Source: CALBZE01 sp036381255 | Lineage (GTDB): Bacteria; Gemmatimonadota; Gemmatimonadetes; Longimicrobiales; RSA9 | Assembly: GCA_036381255.1 (NCBI GenBank) | Contig: DASVDG010000104.1 | Coordinates: 1 to 12,949, forward strand | DNA: 12,949 nucleotides | Direction: 5' to 3' | Shown here: positions 7,624 to 12,949 of the stretch, piece by piece | Numbering within the stretch: the first letter of the stretch is position 1 | Layout of the letters: the number at the start of each line of letters is the position of its first letter | The notes under the pieces: generated by a model | What the model was told of the DNA's origin: nothing | The model's database searches: none | What the model saw: only the letters and a program-made list of their open reading frames with translations | Translations under genes and position numbers: made by a program

Positions 7624-8328
7624 TCAGGGGTCGGAGGCCGGGGCAGGCGGCGATTCGGTGCGCTCCGACCGGTTGGCCCCGGTTGCGGCGAGCAGGCCGT
7701 CGCGCAGCCAGGTCATTGCGTCGCGCAGCTCGGTTCGGTCGATCCAGTGGCCGATCGGGTAGTCGCGTGCGTCGAGGGAGGCGCCCGCCGCGGAGAGTGC
7801 GGCGCGCCCCTCGACGGCCAGGGCGAAGGGGATGCTGGGGTCCTCCGTGCCGTGCCCCCAGAAGAAGCGGGTGCCTCGCACGGTTTCCGGGCGCGCCTGC
7901 ACGCTCGGATGATCGGCGAGGAAACCGCTGAAGTTCAGCACCATCGCCGCCCGGCCGGGGTTCCGCAGCGCGTACGCCACGCTCATCGTGCCGCCCTGCG
8001 AGAATCCGCCGAGAACGAGCGGGCCCGGCGCCACCGGGAGGTGGGCCGGAAGCGCGCGGAGGAACGCCTCCAGGGCCTGCTGCCCCGTTTCGAAGCTCTC
8101 CGGCTCGGGTCGGTCCCGACCCAGGAAGCGGTACCACGCGCGGCCGGGGCCGTACCCCCACGGCGCGCCCGGGAAGGGCGCGTCCGGCGCCACGACCAGG
8201 GCCTCCGCCGGCAGATGCGCCCGTAGCGCCATCAGGTCGGACCGGTCGCTCCCGCGCCCGTGGAGCAGTACGATCAGCGGCGCGCCGTCCCGCGCACCCT
8301 CCGGGATGTGGTGGTCGAACTCGAGCAT
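7624..8328 (-). CDS. Alpha/beta-hydrolase, phospholipase/carboxylesterase family (MhqD-like)
   Basis: Predicted cytoplasmic serine esterase of 234 residues, normal length for the Abhydrolase_2 family. An oxyanion-hole segment LLHGRG occurs at 21-26. The nucleophile elbow GFSQGG places Ser110; the other triad members are probably Asp163 (HGTEDPSIP) and His194 (GHW). There is no signal peptide; the last 20 residues are a Pro/Ser-rich extension. The start has GGAGG 5 nt upstream. It lies 132 bp after a VOC ring-cleaving dioxygenase and in the same direction as a MarR gene. This trio matches the Bacillus subtilis MhqD/MhqO/MhqR group, which responds to quinones and catechols, so the likely substrate is a ring-cleavage or quinone-derived ester. 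The exact substrate is unknown. Confidence 0.88.
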   Translation of the reverse strand: MLEFDHHIPEGARDGAPLIVLLHGRGSDRSDLMALRAHLPAEALVVAPDAPFPGAPWGYGPGRAWYRFLGRDRPEPESFETGQQALEAFLRALPAHLPVAPGPLVLGGFSQGGTMSVAYALRNPGRAAMVLNFSGFLADHPSVQARPETVRGTRFFWGHGTEDPSIPFALAVEGRAALSAAGASLDARDYPIGHWIDRTELRDAMTWLRDGLLAATGANRSERTESPPAPASDP

Positions 8329-8420
8329 CGTTCCTCCCGGCGCGCGGGGCGACCGAGTCTGCGGTCGCGCGTGCGCTGGCTTCAGAGATCGTTCCTCCCC
8401 GCGCGCGGGGTGACCCGTCT
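8327..8420. repeat. Duplicated leader/ribosome-binding-site segment before the hydrolase gene
   Basis: Two direct copies of about 34 bp lie at 8327-8360 and 8388-8420, starting 61 bp apart. Each holds ATCGTTCCTCCC followed by a GCGCGCGGGG core and a GACC...GTCT end, with a few mismatches and one indel. The first copy contains the hydrolase start codon and its GGAGGAACG ribosome-binding site. The second repeats the ribosome-binding site but has GAT where the ATG would be (minus strand). The second copy also contains the 14-bp palindrome CCCCGCGCGCGGGG. Confidence 0.8.
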
Positions 8421-8460
8421 CGTGCAGCCGCGGCGCCGTTTCGTCCGGGCGTGCCGCAGG

Positions 8461-9528
8461 TCAGTCGATCGGGGCCAGACGGCGGCCGATCTCTTCGCGG
8501 TGCGCCTCGAGCCACGGCGGCAGCTTCAGGCTCGTCCCCAACGCCGACGGGTCCTCGTCGACCGCGAACCCCGGTCCGTCCGTCGCGATCTCCAGGAGCA
8601 GGCCGTCCGGTGCGCGGAAGTAGATGCTCCTGAAGTAGCTCCGGTCCATGACCGGGGACACTTCGACGCCGAGCGAGAGGAGATGCTCTCTCCACTCGAG
8701 CTGCTCCGCCTCGTCCTTCGCCCGGAACGCGATGTGATGCGTCTGTCCCACGCCGCCCCGCGCCCGGTAGTTCGAGCCCCGCCAGCCGAACAGCGTGAGC
8801 GCGCTGTGCGGCGCCACCGCCCGGCCGTCGTAGCTCGCCCAGAAGTGGTGGGGCGTGCCCGGGTCGTCCTGGTTCACCGTCTGCTTCACCCGCCGCAGGC
8901 CCAGCGCGGCCGTGTAGAATTCGTGGGCGCGCTCGATGTCGTCCGTGATCCCGGTGATGTGGTGGATCCCCTGGAGCGACATGTCCGGCGTGACCTCCGG
9001 GACGGGCGCCGGGTGCGTCAGCGCACGGATCGCCGCCTCGTCCCGGTTCCCACGCAGCCGCGACGGGTCCGGCATGATCAGCGTCTCGCCCAGCGCGTCC
9101 GCCGGCTCGTCGATCGCGTACCCGGGGCCGGCCGTCGCGATCTCCAGGATCTGCCCGTCCGGGTCCGCGAAGTAGATACTCCGGAACCACCCGCGGTCGT
9201 ACGGCCCCGTGACCTCCACGCCCCGGTCCATCAGCCGGCGCTTCCACTTGAGCTGCGCCTCCGCCGTCGCCACGCCCAGCGCCAGGTGATGCACCCCGCC
9301 CACACCCCAGCCGCCCCGCGGTGCGTGCGGCCACTCGAAGAACGTCAGGATCGTGCCCGGCGCCCCGGCCTCGTCCCCGAAATACAGATGGTACGCCCCC
9401 GGGTCGTCGAAGTTGACCGTCTTCTTCACGAGCCGCAGACCCAGCGTGTCCCGGTAGAACGCCACCGTCCGCCGGGCGTCCCCGGAGACCATCGTGATGT
9501 GGTGGAACCCCCGTGTCCGCAGGGTCAT
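8461..9528 (-). CDS. Two-domain VOC-family ring-cleaving dioxygenase (MhqO-like)
   Basis: Predicted metal-dependent extradiol-type dioxygenase or related vicinal-oxygen-chelate enzyme acting on a hydroquinone or catechol. The 355 residues form two homologous halves, each with a glyoxalase/bleomycin-resistance pattern. The first has H9/H10 (FHHIT), H80/H81 (GVHHLAL) and E129 (ILEIAT); the second has H189/H190 (IHHIT), H264/H265 (THHIAF) and E313 (LLEIAT). Both halves thus keep the His/His/Glu metal-ligand pattern by eye. Repeats such as TLGLRLVKKTVNFDDPG and ALGLRRVKQTVNQDDPG show internal duplication. Length fits MhqO-type proteins (about 310-360). A purine-rich AGAGAGGG precedes the start, and a promoter with an overlapping palindrome lies upstream. 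Probably co-regulated with the hydrolase downstream and the MarR gene upstream. Confidence 0.9.
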   Translation of the reverse strand: MTLRTRGFHHITMVSGDARRTVAFYRDTLGLRLVKKTVNFDDPGAYHLYFGDEAGAPGTILTFFEWPHAPRGGWGVGGVHHLALGVATAEAQLKWKRRLMDRGVEVTGPYDRGWFRSIYFADPDGQILEIATAGPGYAIDEPADALGETLIMPDPSRLRGNRDEAAIRALTHPAPVPEVTPDMSLQGIHHITGITDDIERAHEFYTAALGLRRVKQTVNQDDPGTPHHFWASYDGRAVAPHSALTLFGWRGSNYRARGGVGQTHHIAFRAKDEAEQLEWREHLLSLGVEVSPVMDRSYFRSIYFRAPDGLLLEIATDGPGFAVDEDPSALGTSLKLPPWLEAHREEIGRRLAPID

Positions 9529-9547
9529 CGCGCCCTCTCTCCGCTAA

Positions 9548-9587
9548 ATCTCAGTGCTAAGATAAAGTGGGACGGCGACGACGTCAA
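9548..9587 (-). promoter_or_regulatory. Promoter and palindromic operator of the ring-cleaving dioxygenase gene
   Basis: Minus strand: -35 TTGACG (9587-9582), 17-nt spacer, -10 TATCTT (9564-9559). Over the -10 lies the 16-bp imperfect palindrome ATCTCAGTGCTAAGAT (9548-9563), with 12 of 16 positions symmetric (arms ATCTnAG/CTnAGAT). MarR-family repressors bind palindromes of this size, and the ATCT...AGAT arms resemble the MhqR operator of B. subtilis. A repressor bound here would block the -10 box. The TATCTT half recurs in the marR upstream region. Confidence 0.68.
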
Positions 9588-9641
9588 GGCTCCAGCGGGC
9601 CTCGACGGTCCGGTTTCGCGGCGGGCGGAGGGCCCCGCGAC

Positions 9642-10145
9642 TCAGTCGCGTCTGCCGTCCGCCTCCTGTCCGCTCCGCACCTCGTGCGTCGCTTCGCGCA
9701 ACGCCTCCACGGCACGATCGATGAAGTCCATGATGAGGCGCCACTCCGTTTCGTCGTAATCCGGAAGGTGGCGGGCGAGGGCGCGCTGAAGAGGCTCGAA
9801 GAGAGAGCGGACCTTCGCCTCCCTGGCGGCGTCCCGGATCGGCGCGACCAGCACCCGTCGCCGGTCGGCGGGATCCCGCTCGCGCCGCACGTAGCCGGCC
9901 TGTTCGAGGCGGTCCACGAGGGCGGTGACCGCGCCGGTCGTCAGCCCGAGGTGCTCCCCGAGCCGGCCGGCGGAAATCGGCCCGCCGCCGTAGAGGATTC
10001 GCAGCGCCTTGTGATCAGTGATGTGCAGCCCCAGGCGGTCCGCGACCGCCTCGTGGAAGGCGATGGTGGCGTTGCTCAGGGCGTGCCCCACGTCGTCGAA
10101 TCTCTGAAGGAACGGTTTGTCGGTCGTCATCGCGTGCGGTCGCAT
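9642..10145 (-). CDS. MarR-family transcriptional regulator
   Basis: A dimeric winged-helix DNA-binding protein of 167 residues, usual for MarR. The winged helix-turn-helix spans about residues 44-103: a DHKALRIL helix, ISAGRLGEHLGLTTGAVTALVDRLEQAGYV for the recognition region, and the wing DPADRRRVLV. Flanking N- and C-terminal helices would form the dimer interface. The protein contains no cysteine, so a thiol-oxidation switch like those of OhrR or YodB is excluded; direct ligand binding is more likely. The ATG at 10145 gives the longest form; an in-frame ATG at 10130 is an alternative, and neither has a good ribosome-binding site. It is divergent from the membrane protein/monooxygenase pair and upstream of the dioxygenase and hydrolase, both of whose promoter regions carry candidate sites. 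By neighbourhood it is MhqR-like. Confidence 0.9.
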   Translation of the reverse strand: MRPHAMTTDKPFLQRFDDVGHALSNATIAFHEAVADRLGLHITDHKALRILYGGGPISAGRLGEHLGLTTGAVTALVDRLEQAGYVRRERDPADRRRVLVAPIRDAAREAKVRSLFEPLQRALARHLPDYDETEWRLIMDFIDRAVEALREATHEVRSGQEADGRRD

Positions 10146-10158
10146 GCTCGGGTCACAA

Positions 10159-10233
10159 CTTGACGATCGATTATCTTGATGGTAGTATTATCTTGACGAT
10201 CGAAATTTACACCGTCGGAGGCGGCGGTGTCAA
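10159..10233. promoter_or_regulatory. Divergent promoter and operator region between marR and the monooxygenase operon
   Basis: An AT-rich island in GC-rich surroundings. Plus strand: -35 TTGACG (10160-10165), 17-nt spacer, -10 TAGTAT (10183-10188), driving the rightward genes. Minus strand: -35 TTGACA (10233-10228), 18-nt spacer, -10 TAAATT (10209-10204), driving marR. Within lie an exact 12-bp direct repeat CTTGACGATCGA (10159-10170 and 10192-10203) and a third partial copy CTTGATG (10175-10181), giving three CTTGAYG elements at 16-17 bp spacing, plus TATCTTGA at 10172-10179 and 10189-10196. These overlap or abut both promoters and are good candidates for MarR binding sites. Promoter boxes are by eye. 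Confidence 0.65.
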
Positions 10234-10251
10234 TCGAATGGAGGGGGTCGC

Positions 10252-10776
10252 ATGTCGCGAAGAATCCCGAGGATCCTGTTGTGGCTCTTCGTGATGAATC
10301 TGGGCATCGCGTTGGGAGCGGGGCTTTACGAAGGGCGCATCGTGGTCCCGGACTGGATCGTGGCGACGGAAGCGGGGGCGCGGTGGGATGCCGCGACGGC
10401 GCTGGCCGACGACACGGGGCGGCGCTTCTGGGTCGCCGTGACGACGGTGCCGTTGACGCTGCTGACGCTGGCGAACCTGTTCGTGGCGTGGCGGGCGACG
10501 GGGCGTCTGCGGCGCTGGTGGCTCGGCGCGGCCGGGTTCGCGCTCGCGGACCGCGTGTTCACGTTCTCGTACTTCATCCCGACGATGGTCCGGCTGACGG
10601 GCGCGCCGGACTCGCCGGCGTCGGTGGCGGCGGCGCTCCAGTGGGCGAACCTGAACCACGTGCGGCACCTGATCCTGCTGACCGCGTGGCTGGCCGCGTT
10701 GAAGGCGTTTTCGCACCTGTACCGTCGGGAAGGTGCGGCGCATCGCGTGGCGGACGAAGGGAGGGCGTATGCGTGA
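10252..10776 (+). CDS. Four-helix integral membrane protein, DUF1772/anthrone-oxygenase-like
   Basis: A 174-residue membrane protein with hydrophobic segments at about residues 8-27, 60-80, 88-110 and 138-157. A charged, periplasm-sized loop follows helix 1 (YEGRIVVPDW), and a conserved-looking WANLNHVRHL precedes helix 4. The four-helix layout and the W..LN..R motif before the last helix resemble DUF1772, a family that includes anthrone oxygenase-like proteins; this assignment is by eye and moderate. A strong ribosome-binding site (GGAGGGGG at 10240-10247) precedes the ATG. It is the first gene after the divergent promoter and overlaps the next gene by 8 bp, so the two are translationally coupled. 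A role with the FAD monooxygenase in oxidising an aromatic or quinone substrate is inferred from context. Confidence 0.8.
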   Translation: MSRRIPRILLWLFVMNLGIALGAGLYEGRIVVPDWIVATEAGARWDAATALADDTGRRFWVAVTTVPLTLLTLANLFVAWRATGRLRRWWLGAAGFALADRVFTFSYFIPTMVRLTGAPDSPASVAAALQWANLNHVRHLILLTAWLAALKAFSHLYRREGAAHRVADEGRAYA

Positions 10777-11989
10777 GCGAAAGGCGTTGATCATCGGCTG
10801 CGGCATCGCGGGGCCGGTCGCGGCCATGTTCCTGGAGCGTGCGGGGATCCGCTCCGAGATCTTCGAGGCCCGGCAGTCCCCGGACGACGAGGCGGGCGCG
10901 TTCCTGAACCTGGTGCCGAACGGGATGTCCGTGTTGAGGACGCTCGGCATCCACGACGAGGTGGCGGCCCACGGCTTCCTCTCGACCGGGATCGAGTTCT
11001 TCAGCGGCCGGGGGAAGTTCCTGGGGCGGATAGAGATGGGCGGCGAGGAGCGGTGGGGCGTCAGGCCTGTGGTGATCCGTCGCGGGCTGCTGAACCGTGC
11101 ATTGCGCGAGGCGGCGGCGCGCCGCGGCGTGGAGATCCGGTGGGGGAAGCGGCTCGTGGCGCTGCGCGACGAGGGGAGGGAAGGCGTCGTCGCCCGGTTC
11201 GAGGATGGCACGGAGTCGCGAGGCGATTTCGTGCTCGGGTGCGACGGGATCCATTCGCGGGCGCGTCGGTCGATCTTCCCCGAGGCGCGGGAGCCGAGCT
11301 ACACGGGCGTGCTGGATTCGGGCGGCTTCGCGCGAGTCCCGGACCTTCCACCGACGGGCCCGGCGATGCGGATGATCTTCGGTCGACGGGCGTTCTTCGG
11401 GTACACGACGACGCCGACGGGCGAGGTGTACTGGTTCAGCAATCATCATCGGAAGCGTGCGCCGGAGCGGGGCGAGCTGGAGCGGATCCCGGACGCGGAG
11501 TGGCGGCGTCGCCTGCTGGAGCTGCACGAAGGCGACCCGGAGCCGGTCGGCCGCATCATCCGGAGCACGGAGCGGAGCATCGGCCGCTGGGCGATCCACG
11601 ACCTCCCGTCGCTGGCCGCGTGGCATCGGGGCCGCGTCTGCCTGCTGGGAGACGCCGCCCACGCCACCTCGCCCCACGTCGGCGGGGGCGCGTCGCTGGC
11701 CATGGAGGACGCCATCGTGGTGGCCAGGTGCCTGCGTGACGAGCCGGACGTGGAAACGGCGTTCGCGACGTTCGAGGCGCAGCGCCGGGAGCGCGTGATG
11801 CGGCTCGTCCGCTACGCCCGTCGAACCGGGAACCAGAAGGCGGTGTCGAACCCGATCCTGGTCCGGATCCGCGACCGGATGCTGCCGTTCTTCCTGAAGC
11901 GGGCGGCGTCGTCGAGCGACTGGATCCACGCGTACCGTGTGGAGTGGGAGCCGACGGTCGGCGCGCCCGCCGGCGCCGCGGCGCCGTGA
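10769..11989 (+). CDS. FAD-dependent monooxygenase (PHBH-fold aromatic hydroxylase family)
   Basis: A class A flavoprotein monooxygenase of 406 residues that would hydroxylate an aromatic, quinone or polyketide-like substrate using NAD(P)H and O2. The three fingerprints are in order: the N-terminal dinucleotide fold GxGxxG (G10, G12, G15) with E33 at the end of strand 2 (IFEAR); the DG motif GCDGIHSRAR (157-166); and the GD motif GDAAHATSPHVGGGASLAMEDA (from 294). Length is normal for the family. The ATG at 10769 is preceded by GGGAGG and overlaps the stop of the upstream membrane gene by 8 bp; an in-frame extension to 10733 is less likely. No signal peptide. Substrate is undetermined; the neighbouring MarR/MhqO/MhqD-like genes point to quinones or phenolics. 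TetX-like antibiotic inactivation is a less favoured alternative. Confidence 0.93.
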   Translation: MRERKALIIGCGIAGPVAAMFLERAGIRSEIFEARQSPDDEAGAFLNLVPNGMSVLRTLGIHDEVAAHGFLSTGIEFFSGRGKFLGRIEMGGEERWGVRPVVIRRGLLNRALREAAARRGVEIRWGKRLVALRDEGREGVVARFEDGTESRGDFVLGCDGIHSRARRSIFPEAREPSYTGVLDSGGFARVPDLPPTGPAMRMIFGRRAFFGYTTTPTGEVYWFSNHHRKRAPERGELERIPDAEWRRRLLELHEGDPEPVGRIIRSTERSIGRWAIHDLPSLAAWHRGRVCLLGDAAHATSPHVGGGASLAMEDAIVVARCLRDEPDVETAFATFEAQRRERVMRLVRYARRTGNQKAVSNPILVRIRDRMLPFFLKRAASSSDWIHAYRVEWEPTVGAPAGAAAP

Positions 11990-12020
11990 CGCCGACCGCG
12001 ACGCGCCGTGCATCTCGGGA

Positions 12021-12398
12021 TCAGGCGCTCCCGCCGGCCGCCCGGTACGACGGCGCGGTCCGGGTGAGGAGCGCCGCGGCGATCTCGATGAAGCCGAGGA
12101 GCCAGAACGCCTCCGCGGGCGGGCCGAGCTCTTCGAAGCCGAAGATCCAGGGCGCGAGTCCGAGGAACAGGCCGCCGATCGCATCCAGCCACAGGTGCGC
12201 GGTCATGCCGATGACCTTCACGACGCCGAGCTCGTAATCGGTGAGGAGGCTGTAGACGATCAAGGCGGCCCCCAGGACCACCGGGACCCACGTCGCGGCT
12301 CCGCCGGCGGCGAAGCCCAGGAGCCACGGGAGGGCAATGAGGAGCGCGCCCATGAGGTAGTCCAGTATGCCGTGGATGCGCGTCGGGATGAAGCGCAT
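12021..12398 (-). CDS. Small SPW-repeat-like membrane protein
   Basis: A 125-residue protein with four hydrophobic segments in two similar halves. Each half ends in a proline-tryptophan motif: LPWLLGF near residues 23-29 and APWIFGF near 82-88, matching the SPW repeat family of small membrane proteins of unknown function. The start ATG is preceded by a near-perfect GGAGGT 3 nt upstream. It converges on the monooxygenase gene with a 31-bp gap and has no evident partner. The function cannot be read from the sequence. Confidence 0.82.
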   Translation of the reverse strand: MRFIPTRIHGILDYLMGALLIALPWLLGFAAGGAATWVPVVLGAALIVYSLLTDYELGVVKVIGMTAHLWLDAIGGLFLGLAPWIFGFEELGPPAEAFWLLGFIEIAAALLTRTAPSYRAAGGSA

Positions 12399-12675
12399 GA
12401 GACCTCCTGCACCTGCGGGCCCGTGCACGCTACGGGTCCGGCTCCGGAGCCGGCCACCCGGCGGGGCTCCGGACCACGGGCGTGCGGTGGATGCGACGAT
12501 GTGCACGCACGTCCCGTTCCCCGGCGACGGGGCGCCGGGCTCGTCGCCGACCATCACCGGATGCGGCCGGCGGGCCGCGCCGGGTGCGCGTGGGGTCCGC
12601 GGCGGCCGGCGCCGGTGCTGGGAAGCAGAGAGGCCCTGCAGCGACGATCGCCGCAGAGCCTCCACTTCCAAGCAG
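12399..12675. other. Intergenic region with two large dyads, no gene seen
   Basis: This stretch is the 5' side of the SPW-like gene. An inverted repeat pairs 12426-12441 with 12469-12484 (outer CACGC/GCGTG and inner GGTCCGG/CCGGACC arms, 12 of 16 pairs), enclosing the perfect 16-bp palindrome CCGGCTCCGGAGCCGG (12438-12453). A second stem pairs CGGCGACG (12522-12529) with CGTCGCCG (12542-12549) around a 12-nt loop. Neither has a T-tract, so intrinsic termination is not supported. Reading frames here lack family features or ribosome-binding sites. Confidence 0.55.
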
Positions 12676-12722
12676 TCGGGACGGCCGGATTTGAACCGGC
12701 GACCCCCTGAACCCCATTCGGA
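12676..12722 (-). pseudogene. Orphan 3' half of a tRNA-Pro-like gene, probable att scar
   Basis: Read on the minus strand, this holds an anticodon loop ATGGGGT (anticodon GGG, Pro) with a 3' stem TCAGG, a variable region, a perfect T-arm (GCCGG, TTCAAAT loop, CCGGC) and a 3' acceptor strand CGTCCCG with discriminator A. The 5' anticodon stem is imperfect, and no D-arm or complementary 5' acceptor (CGGGACG) exists at the expected distance. No CCA is encoded. Tyrosine-recombinase elements use the anticodon-loop-to-3'-end segment of tRNA genes as their core and leave such copies behind, so this is probably an attachment-site duplicate. It is not a working tRNA. Confidence 0.65.
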
Positions 12723-12758
12723 GCGAACAAGAGGCGAAGTCCGGCAAAATGCAGTGTT

Positions 12759-12949
12759 GTAACCGTTCAGCCCCTGTGACAGTCTGGCGCTGAATATGCG
12801 GCGAGCCACGCGCCATGAGCATTGTCGAGCAGCTCGAAGCAGCGGGCGAGGTCCTCTCGCCGGCGGTGCGTGCGGCCCTTGTCGCGCTCGAGAGCCGGGT
12901 TCGTGCTCTGGAGCCGCTCGAAACCCGAGTCGCCGAGCTGGAGGCGCGT
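12759..12949 (+). mobile_element. Left end of an IS66-like insertion sequence, partial
   Basis: The transposase start at 12815 is preceded by about 55 bp of non-coding sequence that begins GTAACCGTTCAGCCCC at 12759. The GTAA start resembles the terminal GTAA of IS66-family inverted repeats, so 12759 is the proposed left end and 12751-12758 the proposed 8-bp target duplicate. The right end is beyond the window, so neither repeat nor duplication can be verified. The element lies 36 bp beyond the tRNA remnant. Confidence 0.5.
12815..12949 (+). CDS. IS66-like transposase N-terminus, partial at right edge
   Basis: The first 45 residues of an open frame that leaves the window. The segment is a coiled-coil/leucine-zipper type (AALVALESRVRALEPLETRVAELEAR) with heptad-spaced hydrophobic residues. 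IS66 TnpC transposases typically begin with such a LEARVAELEARL helix before a QNSSNSS motif; that motif would lie just outside the window. There is no strong ribosome-binding site. The evidence is the helix signature and the IS-end-like sequence upstream; another coiled-coil protein is possible. Confidence 0.55.
   Translation, partial: MSIVEQLEAAGEVLSPAVRAALVALESRVRALEPLETRVAELEAR

Noticed and set aside
12676..12760. Intact tRNA gene or tRNA-Sec
   Set aside because: There is no D-arm or matching 5' acceptor strand, the anticodon loop reads GGG (Pro), and it lacks the long variable arm of tRNA-Sec.
12430..12822. Protein-coding frame containing GFRGSPVQIRPSR
   Set aside because: This is the translation of the tRNA-like 3' fragment, a well-known false gene call.

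Overview
This is a GC-rich bacterial window. A twin-arginine-exported formate dehydrogenase and an outer-membrane beta-barrel indicate a Gram-negative envelope. Heptanucleotide repeat arrays and a TraB/GumN-type remnant resemble what is seen in Gemmatimonadota and similar soil or sediment phyla, but that placement is a low-confidence guess.

Left half (1-7089, all minus strand): a respiratory formate dehydrogenase locus. In transcription order it holds a porin-like outer-membrane protein, an NrfD/PsrC-type quinone-interacting membrane protein, a 124-residue four-helix membrane protein, the catalytic subunit (FdnG/FdoG type), and the four-cluster iron-sulfur subunit, which runs off the left edge. 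The catalytic gene looks split by a TGA at 3786-3788, but this is a selenocysteine codon: it sits in the family's Sec context and is followed by a SECIS hairpin with a GGUCU loop. The real gene spans 1089-4403 and encodes 1104 residues. An inverted array of 7-bp repeats separates the catalytic and iron-sulfur genes. Inferred flow: formate in the periplasm is oxidised at Mo/Se, electrons pass through the iron-sulfur subunit, and an NrfD-type anchor reduces quinone.

Middle (7251-7618): a truncated, frameshifted TraB/GumN-like pseudogene.

Right-centre (7624-11989): a locus for handling quinones or aromatics. An alpha/beta hydrolase (MhqD-like), a two-domain VOC ring-cleaving dioxygenase (MhqO-like) and a MarR repressor lie on the minus strand. 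Divergent from them are a DUF1772-like membrane protein and a translationally overlapping FAD monooxygenase. The dioxygenase promoter (TTGACG-N17-TATCTT) has a 16-bp palindrome over its -10 box. The divergent marR/monooxygenase region carries three CTTGAYG direct repeats and two TATCTTGA half-sites between opposing promoters. The layout predicts one MarR-controlled regulon.

Right edge (12021-12949): a small SPW-repeat-like membrane protein, an intergenic stretch with large dyads, the orphan 3' half of a tRNA-Pro-like gene (a probable integration scar), and the left end of an IS66-like insertion sequence whose transposase runs off the window.
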